A stretch of DNA of 22,457 nt from the NCBI RefSeq assembly GCF_938020365.1, contig NZ_CALIIB010000066.1, forward strand, positions 1 through 22,457. Direction: 5' to 3'. Made by a program: the position numbers and the translations under genes. Within the stretch, counting starts at the first letter, position 1, and every line of letters begins with the position of its first letter. This DNA is from an uncultured Streptococcus sp. (lineage in GTDB: Bacteria; Bacillota; Bacilli; Lactobacillales; Streptococcaceae). Positions 16,036-22,457 of this stretch are shown here, piece by piece. Under the pieces are notes generated by a model, which saw only the letters and a list, made by a program, of their open reading frames with translations, was not told the origin of the DNA and ran no database searches.

Positions 16036-17682
16036 ATGGTAACACGTCGTAAATTTTCTCCGCAAGAAATAAGAAAAGATTCTTCTTATTTTTCGCCCTT
16101 GAAGACCATTGTAGAGACAGCCTTTTATGAGAATCAGGTGCAGGCAATCAAGACAGTAGAAGAAGCCTATCAACTGGCTTCGGTAGCTGCTGGAACGGTT
16201 GTGCTGGACATGCCGGTGATTCATACTAAGGAGCTGGGGCTTCCTTCCTATGCCCGCGTTTTATTGACTAATTCGGGGGCGGTTGTCGGCCGAACTGCTA
16301 AGGCTAGACGGATTTATGGCAGAGACTGTCAGGAAGACGAGCATTTGCTATTTCTGGTTCGTAGTGCTGTTTACCAAGCACATCAGAGGACCTTTTATAA
16401 GGCAGATGCAGTTGTAGGGCTGGATGAGGACTTCATGGTTTGCGCCCACCTGATGGTGCCTCAGGAAGAAATCAATAATCTTTATTCTTGGCTCTTGAAT
16501 TTCCAGATTTTGGATGAGGAATTTAAGAACCGCCTACGAGCTTCTAAAAAGTACGAAGAGAATGATATCTTTGTCTTTTTTGATCCCAAGTGGAAGCATC
16601 CAGACTATCCAGAAGGTTTGGTTTATTTTGATACCAATCATAATTGCGCCGTTATTCTGGGCTTAAACTATTTCGGGGAGCTGAAAAAGGCAACCTTGAC
16701 TTTAGCTTGGGGAACGGCTGCTAGAAATGGCTATGTTGCCTGCCACGGAGGTCTGAAAATCTTCAAGCAGAAGACGGAAAAAGAAGACTATGTTGCATCT
16801 TTCTTTGGTCTATCCGGTTCAGGAAAATCCACATTGACGCATGCCAAGCATGACCATAAATATGATATCAAGGTTCTCCATGACGATGCCTTCATTATCT
16901 CGATTAAGGATGGCTCCTCTATCGCCCTCGAGCCGTCTTATTTTGACAAGACAAATGACTACCCTACAGGTCATAGTGAGCAGGATTTCTTTGTCACTGT
17001 GCAGAACTGCGGAGTGACGCTGGATGAAAATGGACGCAAAAAGCTGGTAACCGAGGACATCCGCAATGGAAATGGTCGGACTGTCAAATCGCGCTTTGCG
17101 ACTCCGAATCGAGTGGACCGGATTGATGAGCCCATCAACGCCATCCTCTGGATCATGAAGGATGACTCTCTCCCACCTCTGGTCAAGATCAATGATCCGC
17201 TGATGGCTTCCACAATGGGCTGCACCCTGATGACTAAGCGCTCCAATGCCGAGAATGTCACTGGCTTGCATGATGATTTGGTTATTGAGCCCTATGCCAA
17301 TCCTTTCCGCGTTTATCCACTGGTAGAAGATTATCGGAAATTCCGTCGTTTATTTGAGTCAGGCGTTGCTTGCTACATTATCAATACTGGTTTTTACATG
17401 GGCAAGGGCATCTCAAAGGAAGTATCTTTAGATATTATCGAGCAGATTGTAGAAGGCAAGGCTCAATTTAAGCCTTTTGGTCCTTTGGAAGGTTTTGAGT
17501 ACATAGATTATAAGGGTTATGCTGTTCCAAACTTTGACGACAAGTACAGACAGCTCATTCGTGAAAGAATGCAGGTTCGCTTAAACTTCCTGCTGGCCTT
17601 CAATCAGAAATATCCTAAGACAGCCCTGCCTGTCGGAGCTATTTCTCGGCTAGAAAAAGTCTTGCAGGATTTGGAGAATTAA
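16036..17682 (+). CDS. ATP-type phosphoenolpyruvate carboxykinase homologue (divergent)
   Basis: A 548-residue protein with the PEPCK-ATP fold signature. The kinase-1 P-loop GLSGSGKST is at 258-266 and the metal-binding kinase-2 motif VLHDDAF at 280-286. Aligning by eye to E. coli PckA, the catalytic residues are all there: R86 (R65 in PckA), Y212 (Y207), K217/K218 (K212/K213), H237 (H232), K264 (K254), D283/D284 (D268/D269), and R353 (R333). Spacing Y-K-H is identical to PckA. The rest is very divergent, especially residues 90-200. PckA makes PEP and CO2 from oxaloacetate and ATP; the same reaction is likely but unproved here. It is a single gene with AAAGGAGG 7 bases from the ATG and its own promoter. 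An alternative is a kinase-type relative with another substrate. Confidence 0.8.
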   Translation: MVTRRKFSPQEIRKDSSYFSPLKTIVETAFYENQVQAIKTVEEAYQLASVAAGTVVLDMPVIHTKELGLPSYARVLLTNSGAVVGRTAKARRIYGRDCQEDEHLLFLVRSAVYQAHQRTFYKADAVVGLDEDFMVCAHLMVPQEEINNLYSWLLNFQILDEEFKNRLRASKKYEENDIFVFFDPKWKHPDYPEGLVYFDTNHNCAVILGLNYFGELKKATLTLAWGTAARNGYVACHGGLKIFKQKTEKEDYVASFFGLSGSGKSTLTHAKHDHKYDIKVLHDDAFIISIKDGSSIALEPSYFDKTNDYPTGHSEQDFFVTVQNCGVTLDENGRKKLVTEDIRNGNGRTVKSRFATPNRVDRIDEPINAILWIMKDDSLPPLVKINDPLMASTMGCTLMTKRSNAENVTGLHDDLVIEPYANPFRVYPLVEDYRKFRRLFESGVACYIINTGFYMGKGISKEVSLDIIEQIVEGKAQFKPFGPLEGFEYIDYKGYAVPNFDDKYRQLIRERMQVRLNFLLAFNQKYPKTALPVGAISRLEKVLQDLEN

Positions 17683-17730
17683 GATGCAAAACGCTTTCCA
17701 ATAAATCCTTGTGCACGAATCCTAAAAATA

Positions 17731-17739
17731 TGTTATAAT
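17731..17739 (+). promoter_or_regulatory. Extended -10 promoter of the CorC-family gene
   Basis: TGT-TATAAT at 17731-17739 is a perfect extended -10. The best -35-like hexamer, TTGTGC at 17709-17714, is at a long 19-base spacing. The expected start is near 17746, 27 bases before the ATG. Confidence 0.65.
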
Positions 17740-17772
17740 CAAGGTTGATCATAATTTTTAGGAGAAGAATCC

Positions 17773-19113
17773 ATGGAAGACCCTGGCAGTCAGAGTATTT
17801 TATTGCAAGCAATACTGCTATTCGTTTTAACCTTACTAAATGCCTTTTTCTCAGCTTCTGAGATGGCGATGGTGTCGCTCAATCGAGCTCGCGTCGAGCA
17901 GAAAGCCGAAGAAGGCGATGTCAAATACGTTCGTTTATTAAAAGTTCTTGAAAGTCCCAATAACTTTCTGTCAACGATTCAGGTCGGTATCACCGTCATC
18001 AATATCCTGTCGGGGGCAAGCTTTGCGGACAATCTAGGGAAAATCTTTGCTTCTTGGATGGGTGATTCCAAAACGGCACATGCAGTTGCTAGTTTCTTGG
18101 CACTTGCTCTTTTGACCTATATTTCCATTGTTTTGGGGGAGCTTTATCCTAAGAGAATTGCTATGAATCTCAAGGATAGTTTGGCGATTCGCACTGCGCC
18201 AGTGATTATCTTCCTAGGCAAAATCGTCAGTCCTTTCGTTTGGTTGCTTTCAGCTTCGACTAATCTCCTTAGTCGGATTACACCAATGCAGTTCGACGAT
18301 GCAGATGAGAAGATGACGCGGGATGAGATTGAGTACATGTTGACTAAGAGCGAGGAGACGCTGGATGCAGACGAAATCGAAATGTTGCAGGGTATTTTCT
18401 CGCTGGATGAGCTGATGGCGCGTGAACTCATGGTGCCGCGGACAGATGCCTTTATGGTTGATATTCAGGATGATACTCAAGAAATCATCAAAAGCATTCT
18501 CAAGCAGAGTTTTTCGCGGATTCCTGTCTATGATGGCGACAAGGACAATGTCATTGGTCTCATTCACACAAAACGTCTATTGAATGAAGGCTTTGTAAAT
18601 GGTTTTGACAATATTGTTCTGCGTAAGATTCTGCAGGAGCCACTCTTTGTACCGGAAACCATGTTTGTCGATGATTTGCTCAAGGAATTACGTAATACGC
18701 AAAACCAAATGGCGATTCTCTTGGATGAGTATGGCGGTATGGCTGGTCTGGTTACGCTGGAAGACCTCTTGGAGGAGATTGTCGGTGAGATTGACGATGA
18801 GACAGACAAGGCTGAAATCGAGGTCCATGAAATCGGTGAGAATACCTACATTGTCTTAGGAACCATGACCCTCAATGACTTTAATGAATATTTTGAAGTT
18901 GAAATTGATAGTGATGATGTGGACACCATTGCTGGTTATTATCTGACTGGTGTTGGCACCATTCCAAATCCAACAGAGCGGCTCAGCTATGAAGTGGAAA
19001 GCCAGAATAAAAAACTGATTTTGACCAATGACAAGGTCAAAAATGGCCGTGTCACTAAGGTAAAAGTGGAAATATCTGAAATGATTGAAGAAGATGAAGA
19101 AGCTGAAAAATAA
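17773..19113 (+). CDS. CNNM/CBS/CorC-domain membrane protein (hemolysin-C / Mg efflux family)
   Basis: A 446-residue protein in three parts. A CNNM (DUF21) membrane domain spans about 1-190, with the conserved ASEMAMVSLNRARVE and LGELYPKRIAM segments and about four membrane helices. A pair of CBS domains (about 205-330) starts after MVPRTD and includes SRIPVYDGDKDNVIGLIHTK and LLDEYGGMAGLVTLEDLLEE. A CorC_HlyC domain (about 345-435) closes it, followed by a very acidic tail. Proteins of this build, long labelled hemolysins, are now linked to Mg export or Mg-dependent regulation; the ion is inference. AGGAGA lies 7 bases before the ATG. The gene is single, with its own promoter, and its stop lies inside the terminator hairpin. 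Confidence 0.92.
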   Translation: MEDPGSQSILLQAILLFVLTLLNAFFSASEMAMVSLNRARVEQKAEEGDVKYVRLLKVLESPNNFLSTIQVGITVINILSGASFADNLGKIFASWMGDSKTAHAVASFLALALLTYISIVLGELYPKRIAMNLKDSLAIRTAPVIIFLGKIVSPFVWLLSASTNLLSRITPMQFDDADEKMTRDEIEYMLTKSEETLDADEIEMLQGIFSLDELMARELMVPRTDAFMVDIQDDTQEIIKSILKQSFSRIPVYDGDKDNVIGLIHTKRLLNEGFVNGFDNIVLRKILQEPLFVPETMFVDDLLKELRNTQNQMAILLDEYGGMAGLVTLEDLLEEIVGEIDDETDKAEIEVHEIGENTYIVLGTMTLNDFNEYFEVEIDSDDVDTIAGYYLTGVGTIPNPTERLSYEVESQNKKLILTNDKVKNGRVTKVKVEISEMIEEDEEAEK

Positions 19114-19130
19114 TTCAGCTTCTTTTGTTT
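19099..19130 (+). terminator. Intrinsic terminator overlapping the stop of the CorC-family gene
   Basis: GAAGCTGAA (19099-19107) pairs perfectly with TTCAGCTTC (19114-19122), and TTTTGTTT follows. The 5' arm encodes the last residues and the loop contains the stop codon, so the terminator is part of the coding end. Confidence 0.8.
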
Positions 19131-19403
19131 TAAGTTTTCCGCAAGATTTTTATAAGGAATGCTTAAGCTGAAAGTCTTATACTAGTCTCAACAAATAAGA
19201 AATGAGGGCAGTCCAATGACATATAAAGTAAAAGTAACCTATCAGAAATCATTCATTCGCTCCAAGCTAAACGAAGTAGCCTAACCAGTACTAGCAATAG
19301 AAGCAAGAAATAGATTCTCGTATCAACATTTCATAAATTTTTCATATCATCTCCTAAATATAAACAACGTATAAAACTAAAAACAAACCAAAGAACAGGA
19401 AAA
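19131..19403. other. Non-coding or decayed stretch between the CorC-family gene and treR
   Basis: No recognised gene. On the plus strand a 22-codon frame (19216-19284, MTYKVKVTYQKSFIRSK...) has a weak GAGGG 7 bases upstream and a TATACT -10-like element at 19178-19183. On the minus strand AGGAG (19355-19351) stands 5 bases before ATG 19345, but the frame meets TGA after four codons; read through, it continues with a run of leucines (YFLLLLLLVLVRLLRLAWSE) to TGA at 19255-19253, like a damaged signal peptide. Both may be chance. The base composition is AT-rich and unlike the flanking genes. Confidence 0.4.
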
Positions 19404-19445
19404 CTCCTCTGCTCGCTAGATTTTAGCTGACAGAGGAGATTTTTT
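19404..19445. terminator. Bidirectional terminator between the CorC-family gene and treR
   Basis: CTCCTCTG (19404-19411) pairs perfectly with CAGAGGAG (19431-19438); GCTA/TAGC (19415-19418, 19424-19427) extends the fold inside. T6 follows on the plus strand at 19440-19445, and TTTT on the minus strand at 19403-19400. On the minus strand it comes 28 bases after the treR stop, its likely main use; what plus-strand transcript it would end is unclear. Confidence 0.8.
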
Positions 19446-19465
19446 ATGTTTGCTGAATCAAGCCT

Positions 19466-20179
19466 TCATTCTTTCTGTCGAGTAGCAAAGTCCACAAAGC
19501 GAAATTTATCTAGTTTGTGCCGGCTCTCTGTATATTGAAACTGGCGGCCATCAGCTAGATAGACTTGCGATTTGATAGAAACGACATGCTGGTCTCGGCC
19601 GATGTCCAGAAGGATCTGGTCTTGGTCACTAACATGATCGATGGTAATTTCTTTTCTGGCATAGGCAATGTTAAGCTTTAAGGTTTCTTCTAAGTAGGCA
19701 TAGATAGAATGCTCTCCGATTTCTCTGGTCAGATCTGGCACCAAGCTTTTATCTAGATAGTCAACATCCAAGACAGAAGCAATGTTGTCGACCACTCGCT
19801 GCCGGACAATGCGCCAAACCAAGCGGTACTCTGGAAAGCCGGTTGTTTTTGAGAGCTTTTTATCTACAGTGATTTGATCAAGGCTGATGACATTGGTCTT
19901 GGACTGAAGCTGGTGCTGTGCCACTAATTCTTGATAACTGGTTAAGTTGGAGACAGGGAAGTCTAGTTGTTCTTGTTTGACGACTTTGGAGCCCTGCCCC
20001 CGCACTTTCTCAATCAGTCCCTCTTCTTGCAAGATCGCTAAAGCCTTGCGAACCGTATCCCGACTGACTTGGTAGATTTCCATTAGCTGATGTTCACTAG
20101 GAAGAAAGTCACCGAGCTGGTATTTTTCGCCTAGAATATCTCTTTCAAGTTGTTTGAATAATTGTTTGTATTTCTTCAT
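19466..20179 (-). CDS. treR: Trehalose operon repressor TreR, GntR family
   Basis: A 237-residue GntR/HutC-type regulator. The N-terminal winged helix-turn-helix (about 1-68) reads GDFLPSEHQLMEIYQVSRDT with VRKALAILQEEGLIEKVRGQGS, the classic GntR signature. The effector domain (UTRA, about 85-232) should bind trehalose 6-phosphate, as in Bacillus TreR. The call as TreR rests on this similarity plus the divergent treP-hydrolase genes. I chose ATG at 20179 (MKKYKQLFKQ) because GAGGA lies 4-5 bases upstream and homologues start here; the frame reaches only a TTG further up, at 20212. Transcription starts from a back-to-back promoter at 20221-20249 and ends at the hairpin 19438-19404. Confidence 0.9.
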   Translation of the reverse strand: MKKYKQLFKQLERDILGEKYQLGDFLPSEHQLMEIYQVSRDTVRKALAILQEEGLIEKVRGQGSKVVKQEQLDFPVSNLTSYQELVAQHQLQSKTNVISLDQITVDKKLSKTTGFPEYRLVWRIVRQRVVDNIASVLDVDYLDKSLVPDLTREIGEHSIYAYLEETLKLNIAYARKEITIDHVSDQDQILLDIGRDQHVVSIKSQVYLADGRQFQYTESRHKLDKFRFVDFATRQKE

Positions 20180-20220
20180 AAGTTCCTCACTTGTATTATC
20201 TTTACCATACAACTATCAAA

Positions 20221-20249
20221 ATTTTAGCAGAAATCTTTCATTTTAACAA
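20221..20249 (-). promoter_or_regulatory. treR promoter
   Basis: Read on the minus strand: TTGTTA (20249-20244), a 17-base spacer and TAAAAT (20226-20221) with a TGC extension (20229-20227). The expected start is near 20214, about 35 bases before the treR ATG. The leader carries TTGTAT and ATACAA half-sites (20191-20196 and 20207-20212) 10 bases apart, a possible autoregulatory site. Confidence 0.65.
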
Positions 20250-20257
20250 CAAACAAG

Positions 20258-20286
20258 TTGCGTACAAGATTGTTATCGATTACAAT
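20258..20286 (+). promoter_or_regulatory. treP-hydrolase promoter
   Basis: TTGCGT (20258-20263), a 17-base spacer and TACAAT (20281-20286). The expected start is near 20293. The -10 is covered by the palindrome at 20270-20285, as expected for a repressed sugar operon. Confidence 0.6.
20270..20285. promoter_or_regulatory. Palindromic operator / candidate CcpA cre site
   Basis: TTGTTATCGATTACAA is a 16-base palindrome broken at one pair. Its inner 14 bases (20271-20284) fit the cre consensus TGWAANCGNTNWCA at all but the fourth position. It overlaps the treP -10, so binding by CcpA, or by TreR (whose known sites are TTGT...ACAA palindromes), would block initiation. Which protein binds cannot be told from the sequence. 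Confidence 0.55.
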
Positions 20287-20328
20287 TGAGTTTGTAAGCT
20301 AGTTAAGAAACTAGCGACATTAAAATAT

Positions 20329-20378
20329 AAGGAGAGTGCTGGATGATTTCCAGCCACAAGTCAAATGGGAAAATTTGA
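20329..20378 (+). promoter_or_regulatory. treP leader: hairpin and 11-codon overlapping ORF
   Basis: AAGGAG (20329-20334) is the only good Shine-Dalgarno upstream of treP but is 30 bases from its ATG. It is 8 bases from an ATG at 20343 in another frame, which encodes MISSHKSNGKI and stops at 20378, inside treP. That ATG is in the loop of the hairpin GCTGG (20338-20342) / CCAGC (20350-20354). Either the hairpin brings the Shine-Dalgarno close to the treP start, or the small ORF is translated and treP starts by coupling. Confidence 0.55.
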
Positions 20379-22332
20379 AAAGGAAGCTAAAGATTTGCTG
20401 AAGGCGATTGGCGGCAAAGAGAATGTCACAGCGGTCACTCACTGTGCGACTCGGATGCGTTTCGTTCTTGGTGACGAAAAGAAAGCTAATGTTAAGGCCA
20501 TTGAAGCTATTCCGGTCGTAAAAGGAACTTTTACCAATGCTGGGCAGTTCCAAGTCATCATTGGAAATGACGTACCGATTTTTTATAATGATTTCACAGC
20601 TGTATCAGGTATTGAGGGTGTTTCCAAAGAAGCAGCTAAATCAGCAGCTAAGAGCAATCAAAATCCAATTCAGCGGGTCATGACGACTCTAGCTGAAATC
20701 TTCACTCCAATCATTCCGGCCTTGATTGTCGGTGGATTGATCCTCGGATTTCGGAATGTTCTTGAAGGCGTTCATTGGTCTATGTTGGATGGGAAAACCA
20801 TCACAGAAGTGTCTCAATTTTGGGCGGGGATCAACCATTTCTTGTGGCTTCCAGGTGAAGCGATTTTCCAATTCTTACCAGTAGGAATCACTTGGTCTGT
20901 TTCTCGTAAGATGGGGACTAGCCAGATTCTGGGTATTGTCTTAGGGATCTGCTTGGTGTCACCGCAGTTGCTCAATGCTTACGCCGTGGCATCGACACCA
21001 GCAGCTGAAATTACTAAGAATTGGGTTTGGGATTTCGGTTTCTTCACTGTTAATCGTATCGGTTACCAAGCGCAGGTCATTCCAGCTTTGTTAGCAGGAC
21101 TTTCCTTGTCTTATCTAGAAATCTTCTGGCGGAAACATATTCCAGAAGTGGTTTCTATGATTTTTGTGCCTTTCTTATCATTGATTCCAGCCTTGATCTT
21201 GGCTCATACAGTCTTAGGTCCTATCGGTTGGGCAATTGGTCAGGGGCTTTCAACAGTCGTACTTGCAGGTTTGACTGGTCCTGTTAAATGGCTCTTTGGT
21301 GCTGTCTTTGGTGCCCTTTATGCTCCGTTTGTTATCACAGGTCTTCACCATATGACCAATGCCATTGATACTCAATTGGTAGCGGATGCTGGTGGTACTG
21401 GTCTTTGGCCAATGATTGCTCTGTCAAATATTGCTCAAGGCTCAGCTGTTTTTGCTTATTACCTTATGAATCGTCATGATGAACGGGAAGCACAAATTTC
21501 CTTGCCGGCTACTATTTCGGCTTACCTTGGTGTTACGGAACCAGCCCTTTTCGGGGTCAATGTCAAGTACATCTATCCATTCGTTGCAGGGATGATTGGT
21601 TCATCTATTGCTGGTCTGCTCTCTGTAACCTTTAATATCACAGCCAATGCTATCGGGATTGGTGGCTTACCGGGTATTCTTTCTATCCAAGCAAAATATA
21701 TGCTTCCATTTGCAGGAGTGATGCTTGTCGCAATCGTTGTACCAATGGCTTTGACCTTCTTCTTCCGCAAAGCAGGATTCTTCACAAAAACGGAAGACGA
21801 TACAGAACTACAAGCAGAATTTGCAGCTCAAGAAGAAGCGAAATTTGCCCATCAAGAAACAAAGATTGTCGCACCAGTAGAAATCGTTAGTCCTCTTGCG
21901 GGTCAAGTAAAAGAACTCAGTCAGGCAACGGATCCAGTATTTTCATCAGGTGTGATGGGTCAAGGCTTAGTGATTGAGCCAAGTGAAGGTGAGTTGGTGT
22001 CACCTGTGAACGGTACGGTGACTGTTCTCTTCCCAACCAAACATGCCATCGGTATCGTATCGGACGAGGGTGTGGAAATGCTTATGCATATCGGGATGGA
22101 TACAGTCGGTCTAGATGGCAAGGGCTTTGAAGCTCATATTGCGCAAGGCGATCATGTGGCGATTGGACAAAAACTGATTAGCTTCGATATGGATGTCATC
22201 AAGGCTGCAGGGCTCGTGACAGAAACACCTGTCATTATCACTAATCAGGATGCTTTCGTAGCAGATATGAGTGGAGAATATCCTAGTCATATCAAACGCG
22301 GAGATCAATTGATGACAGCAAAACGGATCTAA
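20365..22332 (+). CDS. treP: Trehalose-specific PTS enzyme IIBCA
   Basis: A 655-residue PTS permease that imports trehalose as trehalose 6-phosphate. The IIB domain comes first, with the phosphorylated Cys27 in VTHCATRMRF. The membrane IIC domain (about 105-480, about ten helices) follows, with FTPIIPALIVGG and the GVTEPALFGVNVKYIYPF motif of glucose-family permeases. A IIA domain (about 510-655) ends it, with active-site histidines H560 (TKHAIG) and H575 (MLMHIG). The fused IIA means no separate IIA-Glc is needed. No in-frame start exists upstream (TGA at 20344-20346), so ATG 20365 is forced although it lacks its own ribosome binding site. The partner hydrolase gene follows after 61 bases. 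Confidence 0.93.
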   Translation: MGKFEKEAKDLLKAIGGKENVTAVTHCATRMRFVLGDEKKANVKAIEAIPVVKGTFTNAGQFQVIIGNDVPIFYNDFTAVSGIEGVSKEAAKSAAKSNQNPIQRVMTTLAEIFTPIIPALIVGGLILGFRNVLEGVHWSMLDGKTITEVSQFWAGINHFLWLPGEAIFQFLPVGITWSVSRKMGTSQILGIVLGICLVSPQLLNAYAVASTPAAEITKNWVWDFGFFTVNRIGYQAQVIPALLAGLSLSYLEIFWRKHIPEVVSMIFVPFLSLIPALILAHTVLGPIGWAIGQGLSTVVLAGLTGPVKWLFGAVFGALYAPFVITGLHHMTNAIDTQLVADAGGTGLWPMIALSNIAQGSAVFAYYLMNRHDEREAQISLPATISAYLGVTEPALFGVNVKYIYPFVAGMIGSSIAGLLSVTFNITANAIGIGGLPGILSIQAKYMLPFAGVMLVAIVVPMALTFFFRKAGFFTKTEDDTELQAEFAAQEEAKFAHQETKIVAPVEIVSPLAGQVKELSQATDPVFSSGVMGQGLVIEPSEGELVSPVNGTVTVLFPTKHAIGIVSDEGVEMLMHIGMDTVGLDGKGFEAHIAQGDHVAIGQKLISFDMDVIKAAGLVTETPVIITNQDAFVADMSGEYPSHIKRGDQLMTAKRI

Positions 22333-22346
22333 AAATACTAACTCAT

Positions 22347-22375
22347 GGGATGGCGGCTCTGAGCCTCTCCCTTTT
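22347..22375 (+). other. Imperfect hairpin between treP and the hydrolase gene
   Basis: GGGA (22347-22350) with TCCC (22368-22371), enclosing GGCT/AGCC (22355-22358, 22362-22365), followed by TTTTAT. It is a weak terminator-like stem with a poor T-run, so it may only lower downstream expression or protect the upstream message; it may also be insignificant. Confidence 0.3.
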
Positions 22376-22393
22376 ATCAAAAAAGGAGAAAAT

Positions 22394-22457
22394 ATGACAC
22401 TTGATAAAACAAAGGTTGTCTACCAAATTTATCCAAAATCTTTTAAAGACACGACTG
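22394..22457 (+). CDS. treC: Trehalose-6-phosphate hydrolase, N-terminal start (partial)
   Basis: Only 21 codons are inside the window. MTLDKTKVVYQIYPKSFKDT is the typical beginning of GH13 trehalose-6-phosphate hydrolases (TreA/TreC), with the VVYQIYPKSF strand of the alpha-amylase barrel. The enzyme would split trehalose 6-phosphate into glucose and glucose 6-phosphate in the cytoplasm, the step after TreP. AAGGAG (22383-22388) is 5 bases from the ATG. The sequence alone would also fit other GH13 oligo-1,6-glucosidases, but the place after treP decides it. Confidence 0.88.
   Translation, partial: MTLDKTKVVYQIYPKSFKDTT

Noticed and set aside
16819..17271. 150-codon and 96-codon minus-strand frames inside the PEPCK-like gene
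   Set aside because: Antisense to the conserved P-loop region of a clear gene; no start signal and no family resemblance.
19129..19145. CiaR-type box at TTTAAG-N5-CGCAAG
   Set aside because: The second half-site matches only in its last three bases and the following -10 candidate is too close.
1..22457. CRISPR arrays, insertion sequences, prophage or toxin-antitoxin genes
   Set aside because: No repeated spacer units, transposase or integrase motifs, or paired small toxin/antitoxin genes were seen on either strand.

Overview
The window is ordinary chromosomal DNA from a low-GC Gram-positive coccus, almost certainly a Streptococcus of the sanguinis/mitis type. The evidence is the order murD-murG-divIB / ftsA-ftsZ-ylmE-sepF-ylmG-ylmH-divIVA-ileS without mraY, ftsW or ftsI in the run, the streptococcal small families DUF3165 and DUF1827, strong AGGAGG ribosome binding sites and extended TGn-TATAAT promoters. 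The species cannot be fixed by reading alone. I see no insertion sequence, prophage, CRISPR array, tRNA or rRNA.

Layout. Positions 1-561 hold the 3' end of typA (BipA GTPase) and a small DUF3165 membrane protein, closed by a hairpin terminator, then about 390 bases without a gene. Positions 957-4571 are murD, murG and divIB, tightly coupled (1-nt gap, then an ATGA overlap). An extended -10 promoter at about 4611 opens the second block, 4695-10446: ftsA, ftsZ, ylmE, sepF, ylmG, ylmH, divIVA, with gaps of 3-16 bases or overlaps. Together these two blocks make lipid II and build the Z-ring and septum. ileS (10699-13491) follows behind a T-box leader whose specifier reads as ATC (Ile), so its expression should follow isoleucyl-tRNA charging even though it lies at the end of the division cluster.

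Positions 13492-19130 are a series of single genes, mostly with their own promoters and terminators: a NUDIX hydrolase, a DUF1827 protein, an AI-2E/PerM-family membrane protein, a full-length ATP-type phosphoenolpyruvate carboxykinase homologue with the catalytic residues in place, and a CNNM/CBS/CorC membrane protein. After about 335 bases with only small doubtful coding signals comes the trehalose locus: treR on the minus strand, and divergently treP (PTS IIBCA) followed by the first 64 bases of the trehalose-6-phosphate hydrolase gene.

Points most worth a second look are the treP leader (its Shine-Dalgarno sequence is 30 bases from the start codon and serves an 11-codon out-of-frame ORF whose ATG sits in the loop of a hairpin), the PEPCK homologue in a genus not known for gluconeogenesis from oxaloacetate, the competing hairpins at 14601-14656, and the decayed-looking stretch 19131-19400. 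No new multi-gene system is evident; most of the window is housekeeping.
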